Assembly: GCF_010994275.1 (NCBI RefSeq)
Contig: NZ_WMCD01000003.1
Span: 310,001 to 374,000 of the forward strand
Direction: 5' to 3'
From: Cyclobacterium jeungdonense
GTDB lineage: Bacteria; Bacteroidota; Bacteroidia; Cytophagales; Cyclobacteriaceae
Length of the DNA stretch: 64,000 nucleotides
The position numbers were made by a program, and so were the translations under genes. Shown piece by piece: positions 9,227 to 18,143 of this stretch (position 1 is its first letter; each line of letters begins with the position of its first letter). A model generated the notes under the pieces. It worked only from the letters and a program-made list of their open reading frames with translations. It was not told where the DNA came from and did not search any database.

Positions 9227-10072
9227 GTGGCACTGGATCAATATAACGAAGAAGAGGAAGAAGATAATGGCATGTCCTTTCTGGACCATTTGGAGCAACT
9301 TAGGTGGCACTTACTGCGCTCCATATCTGCCATTTTGGTGTTTATGGTGCTGGCCTTCCTCGCCAAAGGGTTTGTTTTTGGCCAGGTAATTCTTGGCCCC
9401 TCCAAAATAGACTTTGTCACTTACCGGGTTCTTTGCCAGTTATCGGATTTTTTCTCCCTTCCTGCTCTATGTATCGAAAAGCTTCCTTTTATCATTCAAA
9501 GTCGGCAGATGACAGGGCAATTTTCCATGCACATCACTTCCAGTTTGGTGATAGGATTGATTGCCGCCTTTCCCTACGTTTTTTGGGAAGTGTGGCGATT
9601 TATCAGCCCGGGGCTTTACGCTAAGGAAAAAAACGCAGCACGCGGTGCCGTGTTTTTCGTCAGCTTACTGTTCTTTATGGGAGCAAGTTTTGGATATTAT
9701 ATCCTGTCGCCACTTTCCATTAATTTCTTATCCAATTACCAGTTGGATCCTTCCATTGCCAATGAATTTGATATTACCTCTTACGTTTCCACTTTATCTA
9801 TGTTGGTATTGGCGTCAGCCGTAATGTTTCAATTGCCCATCGTCATTTATTTTCTCACCCAGGCTGGTTTGGTTTCGTCTTTGATGTTAAAAACTTACCG
9901 GAGACATGCCATCGTGGTTATATTGGTGTTGTCTGCGCTCATTACGCCACCGGACGTGATTAGCCAAATACTTATTGCCATGCCTATTTTGGTACTTTAT
10001 GAAGCTGGTATAATCATTGCTAAAAGACTGGAGAAAAAGCGAAGGAAAGAAGAATTAGAAAACGGATTTTAA
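9227..10072 (+). CDS. tatC: Twin-arginine translocase subunit TatC
   Basis: A 281-residue inner-membrane protein that recognises twin-arginine signal peptides and forms the core of the Tat channel with TatA. It has six predicted helices, with the conserved cytoplasmic N-terminus FLDHLEQLRWHLLRS (residues 18-32), the FYVFWEVWRFISPGLYAKEK-type second loop region (FPYVFWEVWRFISPGL) and ALITPPDVISQ before the last helix pair. Translation is assigned from GTG 9227, with an acidic stretch (EEEEED) before the core; ATG 9272 (MSFLDHLEQ) is the alternative. tatA is not in the window. rpiB follows 10 bp downstream. Confidence 0.95.
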   Translation: MALDQYNEEEEEDNGMSFLDHLEQLRWHLLRSISAILVFMVLAFLAKGFVFGQVILGPSKIDFVTYRVLCQLSDFFSLPALCIEKLPFIIQSRQMTGQFSMHITSSLVIGLIAAFPYVFWEVWRFISPGLYAKEKNAARGAVFFVSLLFFMGASFGYYILSPLSINFLSNYQLDPSIANEFDITSYVSTLSMLVLASAVMFQLPIVIYFLTQAGLVSSLMLKTYRRHAIVVILVLSALITPPDVISQILIAMPILVLYEAGIIIAKRLEKKRRKEELENGF

Positions 10073-10082
10073 TCTACCAATA

Positions 10083-10517
10083 ATGTCCAGAAAAATTGCC
10101 ATCGGCGGAGATCATGCAGGATTTGCCTACAAGGAAAAACTGATAGAGATATTAAAAAAGAAAGGGTTTGAGGTCCGGGATTTTGGGCCTTATACCGATG
10201 CTTCGGTAGATTATCCGGACTATATCCATCCCTTGTGTGAAGCGGTGGAGTCGGGTGAATTTAAGCAGGGAGTTCTTTTGTGTGGTAGCGGAAATGGGGT
10301 TGCCATTACGGCAAACAAGCATCAGGGTATTCGGGCAGCTATCTGTTGGAATGAGGAGCTGGCAGTTCTTGCCCGACAGCATAATGATGCCAACCTGATT
10401 TCCATTCCCTCCCGCTTTGTGTCTTTCGAATTGGTCGAAAAGATGGTTTTACAGTTCCTTAATACCGAATTCGAAGGCGGGAGGCATGCTCGTAGAGTGA
10501 ACAAAATACCCTGTTGA
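10083..10517 (+). CDS. rpiB: Ribose 5-phosphate isomerase B
   Basis: A 144-residue cytosolic enzyme that interconverts ribose 5-phosphate and ribulose 5-phosphate in the pentose phosphate pathway. The N-terminal IAIGGDHAGFAYKEKL, DFGPYTDASVDYPDY, and the catalytic-cysteine loop LLCGSGNGVAITANK are diagnostic of the RpiB/LacAB family; CGSG holds the catalytic Cys. Length is standard. It is the third gene of the glyA-tatC-rpiB run, and a weak hairpin (about 10527-10547) between it and the convergent membrane-protein gene may end both transcripts. Confidence 0.95.
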   Translation: MSRKIAIGGDHAGFAYKEKLIEILKKKGFEVRDFGPYTDASVDYPDYIHPLCEAVESGEFKQGVLLCGSGNGVAITANKHQGIRAAICWNEELAVLARQHNDANLISIPSRFVSFELVEKMVLQFLNTEFEGGRHARRVNKIPC

Positions 10518-10557
10518 AATTGTCCAAAAGAACCCGAAAGGCTCTTTCGAAAAGATG

Positions 10558-11961
10558 TTAATTTTTGATTTTGCGAATGATGCCATCCTCTTCGATGCTG
10601 TACATTACTTCTAATGAGGGAATATTCCTTGCCCATTCCCGGTATAATCCTTCTTCGTCGATGATGATATCCGGCGATTCTTTCAGAAGGTCAGTTAAAA
10701 ATTTCATTTTTCTTTTCATGGCATTCATGTCCTCAAAATAGCGGCGGGTCAGTCTGAAATTTAAATAGGGGTTAGCGATGCCTGTACGCGTGTATTTTTC
10801 GAAGTTTTCTCCCAAAACCATGATTTTTTCTGAAGAGGGATTCCCAGTCGGTAATTCATCACGTACGGCATAGTTATAAAAAGAAGGCTCCTCAATTTGA
10901 TAAAACACCCAACTGTATCCAATAAGAGGAATAAGGATTAGGTAGCTGTAAAACAATATTTGCTGCAACGCGCGCTTATTGCTCAGGTTAAAAAGGTGTG
11001 TGGTAAAATAAGCCAGTGCGGGTAACATGGCCATAAACTGATACGAACTAATGCGGTCCAACAAGAAAAAGGAAGACAGGTTAACTAGAAGAAATACAAG
11101 CAATAATTGATTTTGCTTTTGCTGCGTAACATTCATCCGGCGTAGCAGGTTGTTTTTAAAATATCCAAATAGGGCTAGTGCAAGAGGGAGGGAAAAAATA
11201 AATAGCAGGTCATTGAGCGAGATGTGTTGGAAAGGCTCGGTTTGAAAGCCAAGAGAAAGGTAGATTGTAATTAATTCTGATAATCCCTCCTGCATAAAAA
11301 AGAACACAGCGCAAATGGAAAGCGGCAATAGGTAGGCCGTAAGCAAAAGGCATAATTGCTGTATAGAAAAGCCGATGATCACCAAGCCAGCTAAAAACAG
11401 GAAGGGGAGGAAGACCACATAGGCAAAATGGAAACAAAAAGCTACTCCTGCACAAAAACCCATCAACAGGATAGCTGGAACAGTATTGGCATTGATGGTC
11501 GTTTGTTGTAGCAGATGCCCAAGGGCCAGTAATACAAAGGTACTCCCCATCAACGCTGGCGAAAGGGTCATGAAGTCAAAGGATAGTTGGAATAAAACGG
11601 TCAAAACGAATGCCGGAATGTAGTTAGATTCCTCATAGGCATTAATTTTTATCAGCAATTCATTGGTATAATAGATCTGAAATAGTATGATGAGAAAGGA
11701 AATTACCCGAAAGGAAGTTAGCGAGTTACCAACCAATAAATGGTTCACCCAGTAAACCAAAACGGAAAAAGGACCGGTTCCTTCTATGGTATCCACATAA
11801 TGTAGGTTCCCGGAAGCGGCACGCTCTCCTATCATTTGCCAAAGCAATTCCGGCTGGGTAAGCGGTATGTCCATTAGAAAATAGGGAATACGAAAAATCA
11901 TGAGAAGGAATACGATTCCTATCATTCGTAACGGGTCATTAATTTTGAAAAATTCGAGCAA
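10558..11961 (-). CDS. Multi-pass membrane protein of unknown function
   Basis: A 467-residue protein with roughly eleven predicted membrane helices over residues 12-355 and a soluble C-terminal domain of about 110 residues (from EKIMVLGENFEKYTRTG, with YLNFRLTRRYFEDMNAMKRKMKFL). The architecture of a hydrophobic bundle followed by a soluble tail resembles GT39/DUF6427-like membrane proteins of Bacteroidota, and the first loop (PELLWQMIGERAASGNLHYVDTIEG) sits where GT-C enzymes carry their acidic motif. The glycosyltransferase link is only a hypothesis: I see no clear DxD-type motif. It is transcribed alone, divergent from rbfA and convergent with rpiB. Confidence 0.75.
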   Translation of the reverse strand: MLEFFKINDPLRMIGIVFLLMIFRIPYFLMDIPLTQPELLWQMIGERAASGNLHYVDTIEGTGPFSVLVYWVNHLLVGNSLTSFRVISFLIILFQIYYTNELLIKINAYEESNYIPAFVLTVLFQLSFDFMTLSPALMGSTFVLLALGHLLQQTTINANTVPAILLMGFCAGVAFCFHFAYVVFLPFLFLAGLVIIGFSIQQLCLLLTAYLLPLSICAVFFFMQEGLSELITIYLSLGFQTEPFQHISLNDLLFIFSLPLALALFGYFKNNLLRRMNVTQQKQNQLLLVFLLVNLSSFFLLDRISSYQFMAMLPALAYFTTHLFNLSNKRALQQILFYSYLILIPLIGYSWVFYQIEEPSFYNYAVRDELPTGNPSSEKIMVLGENFEKYTRTGIANPYLNFRLTRRYFEDMNAMKRKMKFLTDLLKESPDIIIDEEGLYREWARNIPSLEVMYSIEEDGIIRKIKN

Positions 11962-12018
11962 GGTCTATCTTTGTTTAAAACTCAATTTACGAAATTAAAG
12001 GTTACCCGTATATTTCAC

Positions 12019-12026
12019 TAAATTTG
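12019..12026 (+). promoter_or_regulatory. -7 promoter box for rbfA
   Basis: TAAATTTG (12019-12026) fits TAnnTTTG; no good -33 box is seen 19 bp upstream. A start site near 12033 rules out the GTG at 12026 and supports ATG 12047 as the rbfA start. Confidence 0.45.
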
Positions 12027-12046
12027 TGAATAATAAAAATGTCAGC

Positions 12047-12430
12047 ATGGAAAGTAAGCGTCAACAGAAATATTCCAAATTGATTCAAAAGGAACTTGGA
12101 GAGCTTTTTCAGCGGGAGGGTAAACCATTGGTTGGAAAAGCCATGGTAACGGTAACCCGTGTATTGATGAGTCCGGATTTGGGAGTTGCCAAAATCAATT
12201 TAAGTTTTTTATTAGCCGATAATAAGCAACTTTATTCCCGGATTAATGATAACAAAGGTCAAATCCGAAAGTTTTTGGGAAACCGTATAGGAAAATCTGT
12301 CCGGATTATTCCTGAATTGGTTTTTTACCTGGATGAATCGGCGGCCTACGCCCAGCACATGGACGATGTCATTTCCAACCTGGATATTCCCGATGCTCCG
12401 GAGGAGGATGAAGATGACCCTGAAAATTAA
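12047..12430 (+). CDS. rbfA: 30S ribosome-binding factor RbfA
   Basis: A 127-residue KH-fold protein that binds the immature 30S subunit and aids 16S rRNA 5'-end maturation. The start MESKRQQKYSKLIQKELGEL is the usual family opening; an upstream in-frame GTG at 12026 overlaps a promoter box and is rejected. VTVTRVLMSPDLGVAKINLSF and the C-terminal LVFYLDESAAYAQHMDDVI are the conserved strand-helix elements. The tail is acidic (EEDEDDPEN). It is 11 bp upstream of the LolC/E-like permease gene, so the two are probably co-transcribed, an arrangement common in Cytophagales. Confidence 0.93.
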   Translation: MESKRQQKYSKLIQKELGELFQREGKPLVGKAMVTVTRVLMSPDLGVAKINLSFLLADNKQLYSRINDNKGQIRKFLGNRIGKSVRIIPELVFYLDESAAYAQHMDDVISNLDIPDAPEEDEDDPEN

Positions 12431-12441
12431 TTCTTATCTGG

Positions 12442-13665
12442 TTGAACTTATCATATTTTATAGCGGCCCGGTATTTCAGGAGTAAAGCCAAGAAAAACTT
12501 TATCACCGTCCTGTCAAGGATTTCCATGATTGGTGTGGCCGTGGGTACCATGGCACTGGTCGTTGTTTTGTCCGTTTTTAATGGATTGGAAGATTTGATT
12601 AAAGGTTTGTATGCTTCATTTGATGCGGATTTGAAGGTAATGCCGGCCCTGGGAAAATCCTTTCCGGTGGATGAAGATTTCCTTTCCTCCATAAAAAGGT
12701 TGGATGGCGTAGCCATTCTAACGGAGGTGATCGAAGATAATGCCTTGGTACGGTATGGCGACCATCAGGTGGTGGCCACTGTCAAGGGGGTGTCGGATAA
12801 TTTCCTCGATCAGAATAGATTTGAAAACGGACAGCTTGTGGGAGAAATGAGCCTTGGAGAACCGGATAAGCCACAGGCCATTCTTGGTAGAGGGCTTTCG
12901 TACTTTCTGTTGATGGATTTGGATGATGAATTTGAATTGATGCAGGTTTTTTATCCCAGAGAGCCCAGAGCAGGAAGCATTGATCCCAGCAGTATGTATA
13001 ATCGGGAGCTCATTCGGCCATCCGGTATATTTAGCGTAGAGAAACAATACGATGACGAATACCTGATTGTACCGTTGGATTTTGCTGCCAGTTTGCTAGA
13101 CTATGGAAATAGGCGCAGTGCCTTGGAAATAATGGTATTGGATGGATTTTCAATACAGGCAGTTAAGCGTGAAGTGCGGGAATTGCTTGGTCCGGATTTT
13201 ACAGTCAAGGACAGTGATGAGCAGCATGCCAGTCTTTTGATGACCATACGTCTGGAAAAACTCTTCGTTTTTCTTACCCTCACCTTTATTCTGGCCGTAG
13301 CCTCATTTAATATCTTTTTTTCATTAAGTATGTTGGCCATTGAAAAGAAGAAGGATATCGCGGTACTAATTTCCATGGGAGGAACCCGGAGGTTTATCCG
13401 ATCCATTTTTTTGAAAGAAGGAGCCATAATCGCCTTTTCCGGGGCTTTGGTAGGATTGATCCTTGGGTTTTTAATATGCTGGGTGCAGGACAGGTTTGGC
13501 CTGGTCTCACTGGGGATTACTTCTTCTGTAGTAGATGCCTACCCAGTAAAAATGCAATGGACAGATTTTTTTTACACCAGCCTGAGTGTTATTGTCATTA
13601 CAATGCTTGCTTCTTACCGACCTGCCCGAATTGCAGCGAAAGTAAATACGACGCAGCATTTGTAG
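12442..13665 (+). CDS. FtsX-like ABC transporter permease (LolC/LolE-like)
   Basis: A 407-residue inner-membrane permease. The N-terminus MNLSYFIAARYFRSKAKKNFI with a first helix at residues about 25-48 (ISMIGVAVGTMALVVVLSVFNG), a large periplasmic domain to about residue 270, and three C-terminal helices form the MacB/FtsX fold. The start is TTG 12442, which agrees with the conserved opening of this family. LolC/E proteins release lipoproteins from the inner membrane to LolA; that function is inferred. The cognate ATPase (LolD type) is not in the window, and it follows rbfA. Confidence 0.88.
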   Translation: MNLSYFIAARYFRSKAKKNFITVLSRISMIGVAVGTMALVVVLSVFNGLEDLIKGLYASFDADLKVMPALGKSFPVDEDFLSSIKRLDGVAILTEVIEDNALVRYGDHQVVATVKGVSDNFLDQNRFENGQLVGEMSLGEPDKPQAILGRGLSYFLLMDLDDEFELMQVFYPREPRAGSIDPSSMYNRELIRPSGIFSVEKQYDDEYLIVPLDFAASLLDYGNRRSALEIMVLDGFSIQAVKREVRELLGPDFTVKDSDEQHASLLMTIRLEKLFVFLTLTFILAVASFNIFFSLSMLAIEKKKDIAVLISMGGTRRFIRSIFLKEGAIIAFSGALVGLILGFLICWVQDRFGLVSLGITSSVVDAYPVKMQWTDFFYTSLSVIVITMLASYRPARIAAKVNTTQHL

Positions 13666-13775
13666 GTGATTAAATGGACGATCTGTTTAATTTTTTTAAA
13701 TATTTCTGTAATTTGCAAACTGCCAATTTCAAAAATTGCCAGCAATAATTTCGATTTTGTTCAAAAACAGCATCC

Positions 13776-16712
13776 ATGAAAGTAGCTTCTGACAAGCCAT
13801 TTGAAATCGTATATTCCCTTTTCAGCCATGAGTTTCTGGGGATTCTTTTTGAATCCTTTGCTGTACAGCTGGATGAAAAGGGAAGGTTATCTTTTGCCTA
13901 TCAAAATATCTCCTACCAAAATGCCAGGGAATTTGGGGAAGGTTTGGATGAAACCGACCTGGAATTGATTCGGCTAATGGACAGCATGCAGCAGGAAGCA
14001 ATTGTAAAAAAATACAATGTAAAGAATTCCAAACCAAAAGAGTTTTTGCGAAAGGTTTTTGATCAAAACCAACCAACTCAGGCAAATAAAGAAATTCAAA
14101 AACTGATCGAAGGAAAGCTGGAGATAACGCGGTCCAAAATTCTGGATAATATCAAGCATAAGCGCCTGTTTGAAATGGGCAATGATGGGAACCCGGTCTG
14201 GAAAGAAATTCAGATCATGCCGGAAAAAGCGTCAGTCTTGTTTCATTTTCGAAGAAATGAAGACAACACCCACTATTTCCCCACTCTAAAGTACCAAAGT
14301 GAAAAATTGGAATGGCAATACATGGGCAGTTACCTCATTTGTCACCAGCCAGCCTGGCTGGTAGTTGATTCGCGACTTTTTAGCTTTGAGAAAGATGTTG
14401 ACGGGAAAAAATTATTACCTTTTCTGAATAAGAAATTCATTGTCATTCCCAAAAAAGTAGAAGAATCGTATTATCAGAAATTTGTAACCCAGTTGGTAGC
14501 ATCCTTTGATGTATTTGCCAAAGGTTTCACAATCAAGGTGGATCGATCCAATCCAGAGCCGATCCTCTTTTTAGGTGATTTGCCTGGCAATCCTACCGTA
14601 GATATGTTTGGGAAAAATACTGGTATGGAAGACGAGGAAAAGATGGTGTTTGACCTTCGGTTTACCTATGGGGACTATACCTTTCGTGCAGACCAGGCCA
14701 AGCCCACCAATGTGGAATTAGAAAAAAGTGGAGACGATTACACCTTTTATAAAGTGGTTCGTGATCTTTCAAAGGAAAACTTTTACAGCGATTTTCTAAA
14801 ATCCAAAGGGTTGCCGGTCCGGAATGGCCGGTTCCCGATGAGCAAAAGGGAAGCCTACGACTGGATCATCAATCACAGGCCTGAACTGGATGATCTGGGA
14901 ATAAAAATCCACCAGGCGTCTCAGGAGAAAGGCAAAAAATATTTTATTGGTTCGGCTAAGATTAATGTGAAAATTGCCGAAAAGATTGATTGGTTTGACG
15001 TTGAGGCCACGGTTACTTTTGGAGATTATGAAATCTCCTTTATGAAATTCAGAAAATTATTAATGAAGGGGAAGACGGAAATTGAGCTTCCCAATAAGGA
15101 AGTGGCCATTATTCCCAAGTCCTGGTTTGTAAATTATGCCGAGATTTTTTCTTTTATGGAGGAAAAAGAAGCAGACCAGGGTAGCTTTAAACTGAAGAAA
15201 CACCACATTGCTCTGGCCCAAGAGCTCGAAAAGGGGAACCTGGTCAATCTCTCGTTGAGTGAGCGATTAAAGAAGCTGAAGGACTTTTCCAACATCGATG
15301 ATTACGAATTGTCGGATTATTTTAAAGGAACGCTTCGCCCTTATCAGAAAGCCGGATATAATTGGATGCGATTTCTTAACGAATACAATTTTGGAGGATG
15401 CCTGGCAGATGATATGGGCTTGGGAAAAACAGTACAAACCCTGGCGTTTTTGGCCATGGAGAAAGAAAGGTCGGAGGGAACCACTTCCCTCCTGGTAATG
15501 CCCACGTCCCTGATTTACAACTGGGAGTTGGAAGCTAAAAAATTCACTCCAAAACTCAGGATACTAATCTATACAGGGACCCAGCGGGTCAAAGACAGCA
15601 ATCAATTCGGTCAGTACGACCTGGTGCTGACTTCCTACGGAATTACTCGTCTCGATATCGAGGTGTTGAAAACATTTTATTTCAATTATATTATTTTGGA
15701 CGAGTCTCAGGCGATCAAAAATCCTGATAGCATTATATCCAAAGCGGTGATTCGGCTGAATAGTAGTCATAAATTAATATTGACCGGTACACCGGTAGAG
15801 AATGGTACTATGGACCTGTGGTCCCAAATGAATTTTATAAACAGAGGCCTTCTTGGGGGGCAGGCAGCATTCAAGAAACAGTTCTTGATGCCCATTGAAA
15901 AAAAGAATGATAAGGATAAGATCTTGAAATTAAATGCCATGATCAAGCCCTTTATTCTACGGAGGCTAAAGTCGCAAGTGGCAACAGATCTACCCGAGAA
16001 GGTTGTCAACGTGAATTATTCCACCATGACGGAGGCGCAGGAAAAAGCCTATGAAGAAGTCAAGGCTTATTACAGGGACAAAATAATAAACGAATTGGCG
16101 ATACCCGGAGTTTCCCAAAAATCCCTTACGTTACTCCGGGGATTAACGCAACTCCGCCAAATGGCCAATCACCCGAAAATGGCTGATGAAAACTATCAGG
16201 GCGATTCTGGTAAGCTGGAAGATATTATGCACATGGTTAAGTCTACGGTAAGTGAGGGTCATAAGGTATTGATATTTAGTCAGTTTGTCCGGCATTTGGG
16301 AATTGTAAAACAGTTTTTAAAACAGGAGAAAATACCCTTCGCGTATTTAGATGGTGCTACCAAGGACAGACAGGCACAGGTTACCCAATTTCAGGAAGAT
16401 CCAACTATACAAGTGTTCCTTATCTCCCTTAAGGCCGGAGGAGTCGGCCTCAACCTGACCAAGGCAGAATATGTATTTTTACTTGACCCTTGGTGGAACC
16501 CCGCAGTAGAATCTCAGGCGATCGACAGGGCTCACCGGATTGGTCAGCAAAATAAAGTCATGATCTATAAATTTATTACCCGGAATACGGTGGAAGAAAA
16601 AATCATGGCACTTCAGGAACGGAAAATGGCTCTCGCGGGAGAATTGATTAGTACCGAGGAAAGTTTTATAAAAAGCCTCTCTCAGGAAGACATTTCTGCG
16701 CTGCTGGCATGA
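13776..16712 (+). CDS. SNF2-family DEAD/DEAH-box helicase
   Basis: A 978-residue Swi2/Snf2 ATPase (RapA/HepA-like group). The N-terminal 480 residues are lineage-specific without a clear SWIM zinc motif. The motor follows: Walker A DDMGLGKTVQ near residue 545, Walker B variant LDESQAIKNP, LTGTPVEN, then helicase lobe 2 with LISLKAGGVGLNLT and motif VI QAIDRAHRIGQ. Such proteins translocate on double-stranded DNA to remodel protein-DNA complexes or recycle RNA polymerase; the exact role in Bacteroidota is not established. It stands alone, with 110 bp of AT-rich sequence before it, and purU follows 46 bp downstream. Confidence 0.93.
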   Translation: MKVASDKPFEIVYSLFSHEFLGILFESFAVQLDEKGRLSFAYQNISYQNAREFGEGLDETDLELIRLMDSMQQEAIVKKYNVKNSKPKEFLRKVFDQNQPTQANKEIQKLIEGKLEITRSKILDNIKHKRLFEMGNDGNPVWKEIQIMPEKASVLFHFRRNEDNTHYFPTLKYQSEKLEWQYMGSYLICHQPAWLVVDSRLFSFEKDVDGKKLLPFLNKKFIVIPKKVEESYYQKFVTQLVASFDVFAKGFTIKVDRSNPEPILFLGDLPGNPTVDMFGKNTGMEDEEKMVFDLRFTYGDYTFRADQAKPTNVELEKSGDDYTFYKVVRDLSKENFYSDFLKSKGLPVRNGRFPMSKREAYDWIINHRPELDDLGIKIHQASQEKGKKYFIGSAKINVKIAEKIDWFDVEATVTFGDYEISFMKFRKLLMKGKTEIELPNKEVAIIPKSWFVNYAEIFSFMEEKEADQGSFKLKKHHIALAQELEKGNLVNLSLSERLKKLKDFSNIDDYELSDYFKGTLRPYQKAGYNWMRFLNEYNFGGCLADDMGLGKTVQTLAFLAMEKERSEGTTSLLVMPTSLIYNWELEAKKFTPKLRILIYTGTQRVKDSNQFGQYDLVLTSYGITRLDIEVLKTFYFNYIILDESQAIKNPDSIISKAVIRLNSSHKLILTGTPVENGTMDLWSQMNFINRGLLGGQAAFKKQFLMPIEKKNDKDKILKLNAMIKPFILRRLKSQVATDLPEKVVNVNYSTMTEAQEKAYEEVKAYYRDKIINELAIPGVSQKSLTLLRGLTQLRQMANHPKMADENYQGDSGKLEDIMHMVKSTVSEGHKVLIFSQFVRHLGIVKQFLKQEKIPFAYLDGATKDRQAQVTQFQEDPTIQVFLISLKAGGVGLNLTKAEYVFLLDPWWNPAVESQAIDRAHRIGQQNKVMIYKFITRNTVEEKIMALQERKMALAGELISTEESFIKSLSQEDISALLA

Positions 16713-16758
16713 TTAAAGCTATTTGTTCTTAAATTCGCGCTAACTTACCAACCCTGTT

Positions 16759-17613
16759 ATGCATACCGCCATACTTATCATTCAGTGTAGAGACAATAAA
16801 GGAATCGTCGCAGCCGTCTCCAGGTTCTTATATGAAAACAATGGAAATATTTTGGCCATCGATCAATACGTAGACGAGGAGATGGGTGATTTCTTTATGC
16901 GTGCTGAGTGGGAGTTGGAAACGTTTGGTATAGGCAAGGATCAAATCCAAGAACAATTCGGTAGTCAGGTAGCGAAACAATTCGACATGAATTTTACTTT
17001 GTCCTTTAATTTTCCCAAGCCAAAAATGGCACTGTTTGTTTCCAAATTATCTCATTGTCTTTTTGATATACTCAGCCGGTACTATTCAGGACAGTTCGTG
17101 GTAGACATCCCGCTGGTTATTTCCAATCACGCGGACCTGGAGCCAGTAGTGAAGGCTTTTGGCATTCCATTTCACCATATCCCGGTAAGCAAAGACACAA
17201 AATCCGAACAGGAAGCAGAACAGCTTGACTTACTCAAAGAAAACGGTGTCGATTTTGTGGTTCTGGCGCGTTACATGCAAATTCTGTCAGGCAATTTTAT
17301 TTCGCATTTTCCCAATCGTATAATCAATATTCATCATTCCTTTTTACCCGCCTTTGTAGGGGCAAAACCCTATCATGCAGCTTATAAAAGAGGCGTCAAA
17401 ATAATAGGAGCCACGGCCCACTACGTCACAGAAGACCTGGATGCTGGTCCTATCATTGAGCAGGATGTGGCCAGGGTCAGGCATCACAATACCATCGATG
17501 ACCTGGTGCAGATAGGACAGGATGTTGAAAAAGTGGTACTTTCCAAGGCTATAAAGTACCACTTGGCCCAAAAAATTAAAGTTGTAGGTAATCGAACAAT
17601 AATTTTCAGTTAA
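16759..17613 (+). CDS. purU: Formyltetrahydrofolate deformylase
   Basis: A 284-residue enzyme that hydrolyses 10-formyl-tetrahydrofolate to formate and tetrahydrofolate, balancing one-carbon pools and supplying formate for purine synthesis. An N-terminal ACT domain (residues 1-85, IIQCRDNKGIVAAVSRFLY) is followed by the formyltransferase fold with LVISNHADL, HIPVSKDTKSEQE, RYMQILSG and the catalytic INIHHSFLPAFVGAKPYH with the downstream GATAHYVTEDLDAGPII. All expected Asn/His/Asp catalytic positions are visible. Its one-carbon role complements glyA in the same window, although the two are not in one operon. Confidence 0.95.
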   Translation: MHTAILIIQCRDNKGIVAAVSRFLYENNGNILAIDQYVDEEMGDFFMRAEWELETFGIGKDQIQEQFGSQVAKQFDMNFTLSFNFPKPKMALFVSKLSHCLFDILSRYYSGQFVVDIPLVISNHADLEPVVKAFGIPFHHIPVSKDTKSEQEAEQLDLLKENGVDFVVLARYMQILSGNFISHFPNRIINIHHSFLPAFVGAKPYHAAYKRGVKIIGATAHYVTEDLDAGPIIEQDVARVRHHNTIDDLVQIGQDVEKVVLSKAIKYHLAQKIKVVGNRTIIFS

Positions 17614-17652
17614 TCTAATTCAGATTCGGTAATGAAGCCGTGCTCCTGCCAT

Positions 17653-18060
17653 CTATTCATTCTTTTCCATTTCTACGACAATATTTCCACCTTCGTCATA
17701 TAGAACCAATTTACCGGCACTATAGGTATAGCTCGTGCTGGATTCCAGGTTGGAAAGGTACCTCTTCTCCAGGTTAATGTCCTCGCAGGAAGCATTATCA
17801 GCATACAAGGTGGAAAATTTTATTTGTTCCCGGTTAAAGGTAGCTGCTCCCCGGAAGTCATTGCATCCGGCAAATCCTCCGATAGCCTGATCCTCCTCAA
17901 AAACAAGCGTGAGCGTTGCCAATTTATCATCGGTTGCAGCACTGCCTGCCAGATCGGTTACCTTCCAGTCGTGATCGGAGAGTGTGACTGGCTCGGAATT
18001 GCAGGAAAAGAATAAAACAGATAATACTAATAGGGAAGTAAGTGTTGAAAATAACTTCAT
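17653..18060 (-). CDS. META domain lipoprotein
   Basis: About 135 residues starting at ATG 18060 (MKLFSTLTSLLVLSVLFFSC), with lipobox LFFSC giving a lipidated Cys at residue 20. The mature part holds a META/HslJ-like domain: WKVTDLAGSA, LTLVFEEDQAIGGFAGCNDFRG, and an ASCEDINLEKRYLSNLESSTSYT segment. The GCNDFRG motif is characteristic of META proteins, which are linked to heat-shock and antibiotic tolerance in other bacteria. A longer frame to 18099 adds 13 residues ahead of the signal and is not preferred. It is transcribed alone, convergent with purU. Confidence 0.88.
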   Translation of the reverse strand: MKLFSTLTSLLVLSVLFFSCNSEPVTLSDHDWKVTDLAGSAATDDKLATLTLVFEEDQAIGGFAGCNDFRGAATFNREQIKFSTLYADNASCEDINLEKRYLSNLESSTSYTYSAGKLVLYDEGGNIVVEMEKNE

Positions 18061-18143
18061 AATGGTTGTTTTTTTGTTTGAAATACAGGATGTCAGCATC
18101 CCTAACTTGTCCTATTTCAAGCAAAGACCATTCTAAAAATGGT